The position numbers and the translations under genes are program-made. 64,000 nucleotides of DNA, from assembly GCF_900111885.1 (NCBI RefSeq), contig NZ_FOKG01000027.1, positions 1 through 64,000 on the forward strand. Reading direction: 5' to 3'. This stretch comes from Amycolatopsis marina. GTDB taxonomy: Bacteria > Actinomycetota > Actinomycetes > Mycobacteriales > Pseudonocardiaceae. Position 1 is the first letter of the stretch, and each line of letters opens with the position of its first letter. The notes under the pieces are model-generated. The model saw nothing but the letters and a program-made list of their open reading frames with translations, was not told where the DNA came from and made no database searches. Shown piece by piece: positions 26,334 through 35,426 of this stretch.

Positions 26334-27290
26334 ATGCGGACAACGAGGTCCCTGGTGGCTGCCGCGCTCGGCGCCGTCCTGACGCTGCTGATCATCCCCG
26401 GCACCGCCTCGGCAACGGAAACGTACCCGGTGCCGTGGACGCTTGGCGCCGCGCTCCCCGCCCAGCTGGCGGCGCCCGGCGGCGCACCGCCCGGTGCCAA
26501 CGACTGGTCCTGCACGCCCACCGAAGAGCATCCGAACCCGGTCGTGCTCACCCACGGCCTCGGCGCGAACCAGACCGTCAACTGGCAGACGTTCGCCCCC
26601 CTGCTCGCCAACGAGGGCTACTGCGTCTTCTCCCTCACCTACGGCACAAAGGACTCCGTCGGGACTCCCGGGGTGTACCAGCCCGGCGGCCTTGTGCCGA
26701 TGGAGGAGAGCGCGGCCGAACTCTCGGCGTTCGTCGACCAGGTGCTCGACGCCACCGGAGCGTCGCGAGTGGACCTTCTCGGACACTCCGAGGGCACGCT
26801 GATGCCCAGCTACTACGTGCGGTTCCTCGGCGGCGAGTCCAAGGTGGACAAGTACGTGAGCCTCACTCCGCTGTGGGAGGGCACAACGTTGCTCGGCCTT
26901 TCCACGCTCTACCAGCACGGCAGCCTGATCGGCCTCGACCCGGTCGTAGACGGCGCGCTGAACCCCGTCTGCGGTTCTTGTTCGCAGTTCCTGCAGGGTT
27001 CGGACTACCTGAAGAACCTGCACAGCGTGGGCATCTTCGCGCCGGACGTCACCTACACCAACATCGTCACCAAATACGACGAGCTCGTCGTTCCCTACAC
27101 CAGCGGTGTGGCCGAGGGGACAAACGTGACGAACATCGTGCTGCAGGACGAATGCGGGCTTGACTTCGCCGAGCACGCGGCGGTCGCAGCGGATCCGGTG
27201 GCCGCGGGCCACGTCCTGAACGCGCTGGACCCCGCGAACGCGAAACCGGTGCGGTGCGTTCTGGTCACCCCGCTGGGCGCCGCGAACTAA
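26334..27290 (+). CDS. Secreted triacylglycerol lipase/esterase 2
   Basis: A 318-aa paralogue of the preceding lipase. Signal peptide MRTTRSLVAAALG... ending TASATE. Motifs: VVLTHGLGAN, nucleophile GHSEGTLMP (Glu where the first copy has Gln), KYDELVVPYTSG, and a final His in AEHAAVAADP. Ribosome site GGGAAGGA before the ATG. The upstream palindrome suggests regulation separate from the first copy. Substrate (fatty acyl esters, host or plant lipids) is inferred from family only. Confidence 0.88.
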   Translation: MRTTRSLVAAALGAVLTLLIIPGTASATETYPVPWTLGAALPAQLAAPGGAPPGANDWSCTPTEEHPNPVVLTHGLGANQTVNWQTFAPLLANEGYCVFSLTYGTKDSVGTPGVYQPGGLVPMEESAAELSAFVDQVLDATGASRVDLLGHSEGTLMPSYYVRFLGGESKVDKYVSLTPLWEGTTLLGLSTLYQHGSLIGLDPVVDGALNPVCGSCSQFLQGSDYLKNLHSVGIFAPDVTYTNIVTKYDELVVPYTSGVAEGTNVTNIVLQDECGLDFAEHAAVAADPVAAGHVLNALDPANAKPVRCVLVTPLGAAN

Positions 27291-27301
27291 TGTGACGCCG
27301 T

Positions 27302-27550
27302 ATGGAGACGTGGCGGGTCATCGCGACGGTGGTGCTGGCGCTCGCCGGCGTGCCCGGTGTGCTGGTGGTGATGGCGAAGGTTCGCGACGTCACCGGCTCG
27401 TCGGGGTCGGTCGCGGTGTCCGGCGCGGTCTCCGCAACCGCGCTGGCGCTGCTCGGTCTGCTCGTGCTCACCGTGCTGCCGACCGCGTTGGCCTGGGGAG
27501 CTGTCGGACTGGTCGGTGTTGCGGTCACGGTTCTCGTGTTGGCCAGCTGA
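27302..27550 (+). CDS. Small hydrophobic membrane protein
   Basis: An 82-aa protein with about three predicted transmembrane helices and a Ser/Gly-rich loop in the middle (TGSSGSVAVSG). No motif is recognised. It lies 11 bp after the lipase stop and 67 bp before the ArsA-like pair, on the same strand. Confidence 0.6.
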   Translation: METWRVIATVVLALAGVPGVLVVMAKVRDVTGSSGSVAVSGAVSATALALLGLLVLTVLPTALAWGAVGLVGVAVTVLVLAS

Positions 27551-27617
27551 CCGAGCCCGGCGAACTGTGTCCGCCTGCTCGACAGCTGCCCCGGCAGCCG
27601 TGACTTAGGCTGCCAAG

Positions 27618-28625
27618 GTGACCACTGCGCATGCTGGCTGGCCCGAAGAGCTCACCCGCACCCGGCTTCATTTCGTCACCGGCAAGGGAGGGACGGGCAA
27701 GACCACCCTCGCCGCCGCGCTCGGGCTCGCGCTGGCCCGTGAAGGCAAGCGCGTCCTGCTGATCGAGGTCGAGGGACGGCAGGGCTTCGCCCAGCTCTTC
27801 GACACCGAACCACTGCCCTATGCCGAACAGCGCATCGCGGCGGCCCCGGGAGGGGGCGAGTTGCGCGCCCTGCACATCGACGTCGAAGCCGCGCTGCTCG
27901 AGTACTTCGAGATGTTCTACAACCTCGGCTTCGCAGGACGCACGCTGCGCCGGATGGGCGCGATCGAGTTCGCCACGACACTCGCGCCGGGCCTGCGCGA
28001 CGTGCTGCTCACCGGGAAAATCAAGGAGTGCGTCCGGCGCACCGACTCCGACGGCAGGTACGTCTACGACGCCGTGGTGGTCGACGCACCCCCGACCGGT
28101 CGCGTGGTGAAGTTCCTTGACGTGACCAAGGCGCTGACCGATCTGGCCAAGACCGGGCCCATCCGTGGCCAGGCCGAGGGCGTGGTCCGGCTGCTGCACT
28201 CCGGCGAGACCGCGGTGCACCTGGTGACCCTGCTCGAGGAGATGCCGGTACGCGAGACCCTCGAAGCCGTCGCCGACCTCGACGGCGCGGATCTGCGCCC
28301 CGGCGCGGTGCTGGTCAACCGGGTCCGCCCACCCCGGCTGCCCGCCCGCTCGGTCACGGCAGCGGCCGACGGCAGGGTGGACGCCTCCCGGGTGCGGGCG
28401 GGACTCAAGGCCGCCGGGCTGGAACTGTCGAACGACGACCTGGAAGGGCTGGTCGAGGAGACGGTCGAGCACGCGATCCGGGTCGCGGCCGAACAGCGCG
28501 CGCGGGAACAGCTCGACGAGGCCGACCTGCCGACGCTGGAACTGCCCGACCTCAATGCAGGAGTGGACGTGGCCGCGCTGTACGAACTGGCCGATGCACT
28601 GACCGAACAGGGGGTGCGGACGTGA
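27618..28625 (+). CDS. ArsA/Get3-like ATPase, first subunit (Rv3679-like)
   Basis: A 335-aa deviant Walker-A P-loop ATPase (GKGGTGKTTLAAAL; the signature Lys precedes the usual GKT). The partner DAPPTGR motif is the switch II/A-loop analogue of ArsA. In mycobacteria this gene and the next form a heteromeric complex implicated in redox and nitric-oxide resistance and glycerol metabolism. It overlaps the second gene by 4 bp (ATGA-type coupling), indicating equal synthesis. Confidence 0.92.
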   Translation: MTTAHAGWPEELTRTRLHFVTGKGGTGKTTLAAALGLALAREGKRVLLIEVEGRQGFAQLFDTEPLPYAEQRIAAAPGGGELRALHIDVEAALLEYFEMFYNLGFAGRTLRRMGAIEFATTLAPGLRDVLLTGKIKECVRRTDSDGRYVYDAVVVDAPPTGRVVKFLDVTKALTDLAKTGPIRGQAEGVVRLLHSGETAVHLVTLLEEMPVRETLEAVADLDGADLRPGAVLVNRVRPPRLPARSVTAAADGRVDASRVRAGLKAAGLELSNDDLEGLVEETVEHAIRVAAEQRAREQLDEADLPTLELPDLNAGVDVAALYELADALTEQGVRT

Positions 28626-29764
28626 CCGGCGGGAAAGACGGCGCCGTGCTCGACACCGATCTTCTGATCGACGACCCGGAGACCCGGGTGATCGTCTGCT
28701 GTGGATCGGGCGGGGTAGGCAAGACCACCACCGCCGCGGCGCTGGCCCTGCGGGCCGCGGAACGCGGCAGGCAGACGGTCGTGCTGACGATCGACCCGGC
28801 CCGCCGCCTCGCACAGGCGCTCGGCCTGCGCGAGCTGGGCAATTATCCGAAACAGGTGCAGGTCGAAGGATTCGAGCCCAAGGGTGAACTCTGGGCGATG
28901 ATGCTCGACATGCGTCGCACCTTCGACGATATGGTGCGAGCGCACGCTGGCCCCGAGCGGGCCGAGCAACTTCTCGCCAACCCCTTCTACCAAACCATCT
29001 CCACGTCGTTCTCCGGAACTCAGGAGTACATGGCGATGGAGAAACTCGGGCAGCTGGCCGCGACGGGTGACTGGGACCTGATCATCGTGGACACGCCGCC
29101 CAGCCGGTCCGCTTTGGACTTCCTCGACGCACCGACCAGGTTGTCGAGCGCGCTCGACGGCCGGATGATCCGTCTGCTGACCGCCCCCGCGAAGGCGGGC
29201 GGCTGGGGTCTGCGCAAGGTGGTCAGCGCGGGATTCTCGATGTTCGCCAAGGCCGTGTCCACCATCCTCGGCGGCCAGCTGCTCGCCGACGCATCGGCGT
29301 TCATGCAGGCCTTCGACACCATGTTCGGCGGTTTCCGCGAACGGGCTCGCAAGACCGCCGAACTGCTGCGCTCGGCAGGCACGGCGTTCCTGGTGGTGGC
29401 CGCCCCCGAGCCGGACGCGTTGCGCGAGGCGAGTTACTTCGTCGAGCGACTCTCCGACGAGTCGATGCCACTGAGCGGGCTCGTCGCCAACCGGACCCAC
29501 CCGGTGCTGGCGCGGCTCCCCGCGACCGATGCGCTCGCTGCGGCGGACGCGCTCGAGCGAGGCGAGCAGAGCGCGCCGCTGGCCACCGCTGTGCTGCGCC
29601 TGCACGCGGACCGGGTGGCGCTGGCCGAACGGGAGAAGCGGCTGCTCGCCCGGTTCACCAAGGCACACCCGGAGGTTTCCGTGGTGCGGGTTCCTGCCCT
29701 GCCGAGCGATGTGCACGACCTCGGTGGCCTGCGCGAGATCGGCGAGCGGCTTTCGGGTTCGTGA
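28622..29764 (+). CDS. ArsA/Get3-like ATPase, second subunit (Rv3680-like)
   Basis: A 380-aa partner ATPase with P-loop CGSGGVGKTTTAAAL, IDPARRLAQALG (switch I-like) and VDTPPSRSALDFLDAP (switch II-like). The helical insert (residues ~90-150, rich in Met and Phe) resembles the hydrophobic groove region of Get3 relatives, although tail-anchored targeting in bacteria is not established. Translationally coupled to the first subunit and followed by a bidirectional hairpin shared with whiB4. Confidence 0.92.
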   Translation: MTGGKDGAVLDTDLLIDDPETRVIVCCGSGGVGKTTTAAALALRAAERGRQTVVLTIDPARRLAQALGLRELGNYPKQVQVEGFEPKGELWAMMLDMRRTFDDMVRAHAGPERAEQLLANPFYQTISTSFSGTQEYMAMEKLGQLAATGDWDLIIVDTPPSRSALDFLDAPTRLSSALDGRMIRLLTAPAKAGGWGLRKVVSAGFSMFAKAVSTILGGQLLADASAFMQAFDTMFGGFRERARKTAELLRSAGTAFLVVAAPEPDALREASYFVERLSDESMPLSGLVANRTHPVLARLPATDALAAADALERGEQSAPLATAVLRLHADRVALAEREKRLLARFTKAHPEVSVVRVPALPSDVHDLGGLREIGERLSGS

Positions 29765-29765
29765 A

Positions 29766-29791
29766 GGATGCGGCCCTGGCCGGCCGCATCC
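29766..29791. terminator. Bidirectional terminator between the ArsA-like pair and whiB4
   Basis: GGATGCGGCC pairs with GGCCGCATCC across a 6-nt loop in the 52-bp gap between convergent stops. Confidence 0.75.
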
Positions 29792-29816
29792 CTTACGACA
29801 GTGCCGACAAGCCCGA

Positions 29817-30125
29817 TCAGGACACCCGCGCGGCGGGTTCCTCCTCGGGTGCGAACTTCCGCTTCGCCGACTCCAGCAGGTCGCCCCAGTTGCCGACCTC
29901 GGGGCGCCTGCGAAGCAGTGCACGCCTTTCACGCTCGGTCATGCCACCCCAGACACCGAAGTCGATCCGGTTGTCCAGCGCCTCGGCAAGGCACTCCGTT
30001 CGCACCGGGCACCCCATGCAGACCAGTTTCGCCCTGTTCTGCTCGGCACCCCGAACGAAGAGCCCGTCCGGATCGGTGTCCCGGCAGGACGCGCTGATCC
30101 GCCAGTCCGACTGGTTGGTCTCCAT
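29817..30125 (-). CDS. whiB4: WhiB-family iron-sulfur transcription factor (WhiB4 position)
   Basis: A 102-aa redox-sensing regulator. The four cluster ligands are C14, C36, C39 and C45 in the C-x21-C-x2-C-x5-C pattern. GVWGGMTERERRALLRRRP is the WhiB turn and basic DNA-contact segment. It is divergent from ponA2 with 284 bp between the starts, as with Rv3681c and Rv3682, so both may share promoter space. In mycobacteria WhiB4 controls oxidative-stress and beta-lactam responses; the link here is inferred by homology. Confidence 0.93.
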   Translation of the reverse strand: METNQSDWRISASCRDTDPDGLFVRGAEQNRAKLVCMGCPVRTECLAEALDNRIDFGVWGGMTERERRALLRRRPEVGNWGDLLESAKRKFAPEEEPAARVS

Positions 30126-30409
30126 ACCCCCAGCTCCCTAACCTGTAGTGGCCCACAGATAGGAGTCGAGATTTGTCACGCCTCGGCCCCCACGAGCAGG
30201 TCCCTTGTTTCCGCCCTCTCACCGGCGCCTCCCCAGGCACCGGTGCCTTCAGCTGCATCAGGACGGCCGGAACCGCACTGATCCATCCTTCGGCTGTTTA
30301 CGTGAGACGTTGACGGACTGTAAAGGGCTTCGGTTCCACTAGCCAAGAGTCCCGTTGCATTTGTTACGACTTGGCCAGATACATCTGTCCACCATTCGGA
30401 GTAATGCAT

Positions 30410-32647
30410 ATGGCGGTACCCAAGGGTGAACCGCTCGTTACGTGGTCACACACACGCAACAGGCAACCGCGTACCCTTGCCAACGTGCGCAAGAGCGATG
30501 GTCTGCTGAAACTCGTCGGCCTCTGTCTGCTCGCGGGGGTGCTGGTCGCGGGGCTGCTTTTCCCCGTCGTCGGCGCCGCTGGGGTGATCTCGAACCAGGC
30601 GAGCCAGACGGTGGACGAGATGTCCTCCGAACTGGCCGACGTGCCGCCCCCACTTGTCACGAGGGTGACCGACCGGGACGGCAACCAGATCGCGTCGCTC
30701 TACAAGCAGTACCGCATCCCGACGGCGAGCGACGAGATCTCCGACGCGATGAAGTGGGCGCTGGTCTCGATCGAGGACAAGCGCTTCTACGAGCACCACG
30801 GCGTCGACTGGAAGGGCACGCTGCGGGCGGCGATCAGCAACCAGACCGGTGGCGACACGCAGGGTGCCTCGACCATCACCCAGCAGTACGTGAAGAACTA
30901 CCTGATCAACGTGGTCTACCGGGATTCCGAGGTCGGCCAGGAGAAGGCGCAGGAGCAGTCGATCGCCCGCAAGCTGAAGGAAGCGCGGATCGCGATCCAG
31001 CTCGAGACCAAGATGACCAAGGAGCAGGTGCTCACCGGCTACCTCAACGTGGTCGAGTTCTCCCGGCAGATCTTCGGCGTGGGAGCCGCGGCGCACGCCT
31101 ACTTCGACACCACCGCGAAGGAACTCACGGTCGCGCAGGGCGCACTGCTGGCCGGCATGGTGAACAACCCCGGTCAGCTCGACCCGTGGAACCACCCGGA
31201 GGCCGCGAAGGAGCGGCGCAACCGCGTGATCGACAAGATGGTCGAGAACCGCAAGCTGGCGGCCGAGGACGGCGAGCGGATCAAGGACGAGCCGCTGGGC
31301 GTGGTCCCCGACGGCCCGAACAAGCCCGCGTCCACCTGCATCGGCGCCGGCCCGGAGAACGGGTTCTTCTGCCAGTACGTCCTCGACTACCTCAAGGGCA
31401 AGGGGCTGACCGAGGACCAGATCTTCACCGGTGGCTGGACGATCAAGACCAGCATGGACCAGAAGGCCAATCACGAGGCCAAGATGTCGGCGCAGACCCA
31501 GGTCAAGAAGGACCAGGAGAATGTGGCGAACACCCTGTCACTGGTGAAACCCGGCAAGAAGTCGCGCGAGGTCATCGCCCTTGTGGCGAACCGGGACTAC
31601 GGCACGGATCCGGCGAAGGGCCAGACCGTGTACGGCCTGCCGTCGGGGATCTACAACATGACGGGCGCGGGATCGAGTTACAAGATGTTCACCGCGGCGG
31701 CCGCCATGAAAGAGGGCAAAGCGGGCATCCACGACATGGTCCCGGCACCAAGCCGCCACGTGTCGAACGTCTTCACAAGTGGCCAGAAACCGGGTTGCCC
31801 GCAGGTCGGCCAGGGCACCTGGGCCTACTGCGTGACCAACAACGAAGGCTCGGAGTTCGATTCGGAAATCACCCTGCAGACGGCACTGCAGCGCTCTCCC
31901 AACACCTCGTTCGTCATCCTCGAGGAGCGGGCCGGGATGGGGGCCGTGGTCGACATGGCGAGCAAGCTCGGGCTGCGGAACACCATGGCGAGCAACCTCG
32001 CGGGTGCCAAACCGAACCCGGACAGCGACAACTACGGATTGCAGGTGTCGCAGAAGCAGTTCTTCGGCCCCAAGGAGAACTCGCCCGGACAGGGCTCGTT
32101 CACCCTGGGGGTCAGCCCGGTGTCCGGTCTCGAACTGGCCAACGTGGCGGCGACGATCATGAGCGGCGGCGTCTGGTGCCCGCCGAATCCGATCCTGGAG
32201 ATCACCGACCGCAGTGGCGAGCCGATCCCGATCAAGACCGAGCCCTGCGAGCAGGCCGTGGACGAGGGCCTGGCCAATACGCTCGCAGTGGGCATGAGCA
32301 AGGACCACGAGCCGGGTGGCACCGCGGCAAAGGCCGCCGCCGACGTCGGCTGGGACCGCCCGATGATCGGAAAGACCGGAACCACGCAGATCAACGGCTC
32401 GGCGGCCTTCATCGGCGCCACACCGCAGCTCGCCGGCGCGGCGATGGTGTTCCGGCCGGATTACCCGAACGGTGGCCTGCAGGACCGCGGAGTCGGCAAC
32501 GTCGTCGCCGTTCCGCCGGACGAGGGAACCATGTTCGGTGGCCGGACCCCGGCCCGTACCTGGTACGGCGCGATGGACAAGATCCTCGACGGCGAACCCA
32601 AGCCCCCGCTGCCCGGTGCCGACCCGAAGTACGAGCGGATGAACTAG
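30410..32647 (+). CDS. ponA2: Bifunctional penicillin-binding protein PonA2 (class A PBP)
   Basis: Polymerises and cross-links peptidoglycan outside the membrane. An N-terminal signal anchor (GLLKLVGLCLLAGVLVAGLL) is followed by the GT51 transglycosylase domain (SIEDKRFYEHHGVDWKGT with the catalytic Glu, then QGASTITQQYVKN). The transpeptidase domain has the SxxK serine in GAGSSYKMF, SPN in RSPNTSF, and KTG in GKTGTT. No PASTA domain follows, unlike many actinobacterial PBPs. Starts at 30371, 30410 (ATG, used) and 30485 (GTG, giving the shortest cytosolic tail) are possible. Confidence 0.93.
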   Translation: MAVPKGEPLVTWSHTRNRQPRTLANVRKSDGLLKLVGLCLLAGVLVAGLLFPVVGAAGVISNQASQTVDEMSSELADVPPPLVTRVTDRDGNQIASLYKQYRIPTASDEISDAMKWALVSIEDKRFYEHHGVDWKGTLRAAISNQTGGDTQGASTITQQYVKNYLINVVYRDSEVGQEKAQEQSIARKLKEARIAIQLETKMTKEQVLTGYLNVVEFSRQIFGVGAAAHAYFDTTAKELTVAQGALLAGMVNNPGQLDPWNHPEAAKERRNRVIDKMVENRKLAAEDGERIKDEPLGVVPDGPNKPASTCIGAGPENGFFCQYVLDYLKGKGLTEDQIFTGGWTIKTSMDQKANHEAKMSAQTQVKKDQENVANTLSLVKPGKKSREVIALVANRDYGTDPAKGQTVYGLPSGIYNMTGAGSSYKMFTAAAAMKEGKAGIHDMVPAPSRHVSNVFTSGQKPGCPQVGQGTWAYCVTNNEGSEFDSEITLQTALQRSPNTSFVILEERAGMGAVVDMASKLGLRNTMASNLAGAKPNPDSDNYGLQVSQKQFFGPKENSPGQGSFTLGVSPVSGLELANVAATIMSGGVWCPPNPILEITDRSGEPIPIKTEPCEQAVDEGLANTLAVGMSKDHEPGGTAAKAAADVGWDRPMIGKTGTTQINGSAAFIGATPQLAGAAMVFRPDYPNGGLQDRGVGNVVAVPPDEGTMFGGRTPARTWYGAMDKILDGEPKPPLPGADPKYERMN

Positions 32648-32731
32648 GGGCCCTGTCGGCCAACCCGACCAACGTCTGGTTGTTCGCCCGGCACAACACC
32701 GTCATCCGGCCGAGCACGTAAACTGGAACAT

Positions 32732-33712
32732 GTGAGCACGCTGAGTAACACCCGCACGTCGCCGGTGACGCTGAAACGCCTCGCAGTGGGGACACTTGCC
32801 CTCGGCGCGGCGGCCTTCGGCTATGCCACCGCCATCGAACGGCGGCACTGGACCCTGCGCACCGTGGAGCTCCCGGTGCTCGCTGAGGGCGCACGACCGC
32901 TCAAGGTCCTGCACATCTCCGACCTGCACATGCTGCCGGGACACCACTCCAAGCAACGCTGGGTCGCCGCACTCGACCTGCTCGAACCCGACCTCGTGGT
33001 CAACACCGGGGACAACCTGGCGCACAAGCAAGCGGTACCTGCCGTCCTGCGGGCGCTCGGTCCCCTGCTGGACCGTCCCGGCGTGTTCGTCTTCGGCAGC
33101 AACGACTACTACGGACCGAAGCCGAAAAACCCGGCCAGATACCTGCTGCCGAAGGGGCGCAAGAAGCGCGTTCACGGCCTCCGCCTGCCCTGGCGGGACC
33201 TGCGTGCGGGCCTCGTCGAGCACGGCTGGCAGGACCTGACCCACGTACGCCGGACGCTGGACGTGGACGGCCAGCGGGTCTTCGCCGCCGGCCTGGACGA
33301 TCCGCACCTGCACCGGGACCGCTACAGCGACATCGCCGGACAGGCCGACCGGAACGCCGCGCTGCGGCTCGGTGTGGTCCACTCCCCGGAGCCGCGGGTC
33401 CTCGACCCGTTCGCCGCCGACGGTTACGACCTCGTGCTCGCCGGGCACACCCATGGCGGACAGTTGCGGCTGCCCGGCTTCGGCGCGCTCGTGACGAACT
33501 GCGAACTGGACCGCTCGCGCGCCCGGGGCGCCTCCCGCTGGGGAGCGCACATGTGGCTGCACGTCTCCGCAGGCCTGGGCACCTCGCCCTACGCCCCCGC
33601 CCGGTTCGCCTGCCCACCGGAAGCCACACTGCTGACGCTCGTTCCGAAGCCGAGCGGCGGTCGTTCGGCGCGGAAGCAAACCCCGTTCGAGGCGCCCAGC
33701 GACGTCCGCTAG
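32732..33712 (+). CDS. Metallophosphoesterase (Rv3683-like), membrane anchored
   Basis: A 326-aa calcineurin-type phosphoesterase with an N-terminal hydrophobic segment (LAVGTLALGAAAFGYA). Di-metal motifs appear in order: ISDLHML (D-x-H), NTGDN (GD), FGSNDYYG (GN/D), VVHSPEP, and AGHTHGGQL (GHxH). Its mycobacterial homologue also follows ponA2. The substrate is unknown; phospholipid or cell-wall lipid phosphates are guesses. GTG start at 32732. Confidence 0.9.
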   Translation: MSTLSNTRTSPVTLKRLAVGTLALGAAAFGYATAIERRHWTLRTVELPVLAEGARPLKVLHISDLHMLPGHHSKQRWVAALDLLEPDLVVNTGDNLAHKQAVPAVLRALGPLLDRPGVFVFGSNDYYGPKPKNPARYLLPKGRKKRVHGLRLPWRDLRAGLVEHGWQDLTHVRRTLDVDGQRVFAAGLDDPHLHRDRYSDIAGQADRNAALRLGVVHSPEPRVLDPFAADGYDLVLAGHTHGGQLRLPGFGALVTNCELDRSRARGASRWGAHMWLHVSAGLGTSPYAPARFACPPEATLLTLVPKPSGGRSARKQTPFEAPSDVR

Positions 33713-33751
33713 ACTCTCTTTCGGCCCGAGTTGAGCAGTACAGCAGTACAT

Positions 33752-33825
33752 CGGGGTGTGGCGCAGCTTGGTAGCGTGCCTCGTTCGGGTCGAGGAGGTC
33801 GTGGGTTCAAATCCCGCCACCCCGA
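33752..33825 (+). tRNA. tRNA-Pro(CGG)
   Basis: A 74-nt cloverleaf: acceptor CGGGGTG with CACCCCG, anticodon stem CCTCG/CGAGG enclosing loop TTCGGGT with anticodon CGG (reads CCG proline), and T-arm GTGGG-TTCAAAT-CCCGC. No encoded CCA. A U-rich terminator follows 13 nt later. Confidence 0.95.
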
Positions 33826-33838
33826 CGGAAAGATTGGG

Positions 33839-33873
33839 AGATCCCCATCCACGGAGAACGTGGATGGGGATCT
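33839..33873 (+). terminator. Intrinsic terminator of tRNA-Pro
   Basis: A perfect 15-bp stem (33839-33853 with 33859-33873), 5-nt loop, then TTCTTTT: a textbook Rho-independent terminator, rare in this GC-rich window. Confidence 0.9.
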
Positions 33874-33989
33874 TTCTTTTGTGACGTCGCGGGGGGCCGA
33901 GCCCCCCGGCCCCCCACGGTGCGAGCTCGCTCTGCGAGCGTCGCGCGCCGGTTGGCCGGGGACGGGCTGGGGTGCGGAAGGGCGCGTTG

Positions 33990-34020
33990 GGATGTCCCCA
34001 ATGTGGCATTGGGGACATCC
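33990..34020. repeat. 14-bp perfect hairpin
   Basis: GGATGTCCCCAATG and CATTGGGGACATCC around a 3-nt loop, preceded at 33890-33915 by another G/C-rich hairpin. It lies 20 bp before the stop of the secreted gene on the minus strand, so it may end that transcript. Confidence 0.65.
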
Positions 34021-34040
34021 TCGCTGGGTGCGGAAGGCAC

Positions 34041-34544
34041 CTAGCCGCAGGTGCCCATCCGGGTGGATTCCAGGGCGAAGTCGGCTACTTGGTTGTTGTC
34101 GTCGAAGGCGAAGCGGTAGCGCGCGTCCGTGCGGCCCTCCACTCGTGCGCGGTAGACCCAGGACATCGGTGGCACCGTCGCCAGCGCCGGATACGCGGCG
34201 CGCACCTCGGCCAGGCTGGAGCCGATGCTGATTCCTTCCGGGGTGTGCGACTTCACCGTCCCGCCGATCATCACCACCCCGCGCCCCGGATCGACGAACA
34301 CCCCACTGCCCACGTTCGTCTGCCCCTCCGCGGCACGCAGATGGAACAGGTGGCATGGAGCGTCTGCCTGCTTGTCCACGAGCAGACCAGTGCGCTCAGC
34401 GGCCTGCTCGGGCTGGTGCAGTCGCAATGCCTTGTAGCCGTCCGGACCGAGCGTCCAGGAATCCTCCGCCTGCGCGGTCGCCACGGCCGAAGCGGCCACG
34501 ATCAGCGCGACCGAACCGGCGACCAGAACCCTGCGTGTGCCCAT
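34041..34544 (-). CDS. Secreted hypothetical protein
   Basis: About 167 aa with a Sec signal peptide (GTRRVLVAGSVALIVAASAVATAQA-). The mature part contains a GISIGSSLAEVRAAYP segment, the short 'start-site' helix found in many secreted actinobacterial proteins whose domain sits after a YKALRLH-type strand. Two cysteines (PCHLF and the terminal TCG) may pair. No enzyme motif. Starts at 34544, 34550 or 34571 are possible. Confidence 0.65.
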   Translation of the reverse strand: MGTRRVLVAGSVALIVAASAVATAQAEDSWTLGPDGYKALRLHQPEQAAERTGLLVDKQADAPCHLFHLRAAEGQTNVGSGVFVDPGRGVVMIGGTVKSHTPEGISIGSSLAEVRAAYPALATVPPMSWVYRARVEGRTDARYRFAFDDNNQVADFALESTRMGTCG

Positions 34545-34660
34545 CGTCATCAACTCCCCGACTCGAGGCACTGGCGACCCAGCGCCGTCACCAAAAAGAC
34601 GTTGTCGACGGGAGTCAGGTTGCTTCCTGCCTTACCTGACCGGCACCCGGTCAAGCGCTG

Positions 34661-35392
34661 TCACGGCGCACGAACGGCCACGAGCTCGGTCCAGCACTGG
34701 CTGAACTCGCCGCCCCCGCCACGCGCCCAGCTCCACGCCGAACGGGCGGCACTTGCCAGCTGCGGATCCGGGCCGCCCGGCGCCCGCAGCGCCTCGGCCA
34801 GTCCCGACTCGACACGCTCGGCGAGCACTCGGTACTCCAGCCCCGGCCGGTGCCGCGACCTGGCCCTGACCTCCCGGAACCCGGCGCGCTCCACGTGCTC
34901 CGCGACCCGCCTGCCCGCGAACGGGTCCTCACCCCTGGCCCGTAGCAGCTGGAAGTACCCGCGCAGGGCGGCATCCACATTCGCGGTCCTCGGTCGCAGC
35001 TTCGCCCGACTCCAGTCCGATGTGGACAAAGCAAGGGTACCCCCTGGCCGCAACACCCGGAGCAGTTCGGCCAGCAGCTCCGCCGGGTCCTTCGTGCGTT
35101 CGATCAGAGCGTGCGCGAACACCACGTCGAAGGCCGCCTCCGCAACCGGAAGACGGAGTGCGGCACCGGCCGCGAAGTCCACAGTGGATATTCCCCTGCG
35201 GCGGACGACTCCGCCAGCCTTGACGAGCCGCTCGGGCTCGGGATCGACCCCGAGCACCTGGACCGGGTGTACCGCCGTGCCGAAACCCAGCGTGACCGCG
35301 CCGAGGCCACAGCCGACATCGAGCACCCGCATCCCCGGTCGCAGCAACGGCAGCACGAAACCCGCGTCACCCGGCACGTCACCATCCAGCAC
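34661..35392 (-). CDS. Class I SAM-dependent methyltransferase
   Basis: About 243 aa. SAM motif I is VLDVGCGLGAVTLGF, motif II is VLGVDPEPERL, and motif III/post-I includes FDVVFAHALIE; LRVLRPGGTLALST matches the Methyltransf_11 layout. The small-molecule substrate is unknown. The GTG at 35392 is chosen; upstream candidates would overlap the divergent S9 peptidase start at 35427. The two genes share a promoter space of about 35 bp. Confidence 0.8.
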   Translation of the reverse strand: MLDGDVPGDAGFVLPLLRPGMRVLDVGCGLGAVTLGFGTAVHPVQVLGVDPEPERLVKAGGVVRRRGISTVDFAAGAALRLPVAEAAFDVVFAHALIERTKDPAELLAELLRVLRPGGTLALSTSDWSRAKLRPRTANVDAALRGYFQLLRARGEDPFAGRRVAEHVERAGFREVRARSRHRPGLEYRVLAERVESGLAEALRAPGGPDPQLASAARSAWSWARGGGGEFSQCWTELVAVRAP

Positions 35393-35426
35393 GCTGGTAA
35401 CCCTACGGAAGTGGCAGGATCGGGGG

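Noticed and set aside
26265..27212. Long minus-strand frame opposite the second lipase
   Set aside because: Mirror of a high-GC gene with clear signal peptide and catalytic motifs; no domain in the minus-strand product.
33880..34030. Small peptide genes in the hairpin-rich stretch after tRNA-Pro
   Set aside because: Frames here follow perfect inverted repeats and vary with them; read as hairpins, not genes.
33972..35426. Open frame continuing 1.4 kb upstream of the S9 peptidase
   Set aside because: It crosses a secreted protein gene and a methyltransferase gene on the other strand, has no family match and lacks a credible start; the real GTG is at 35427.
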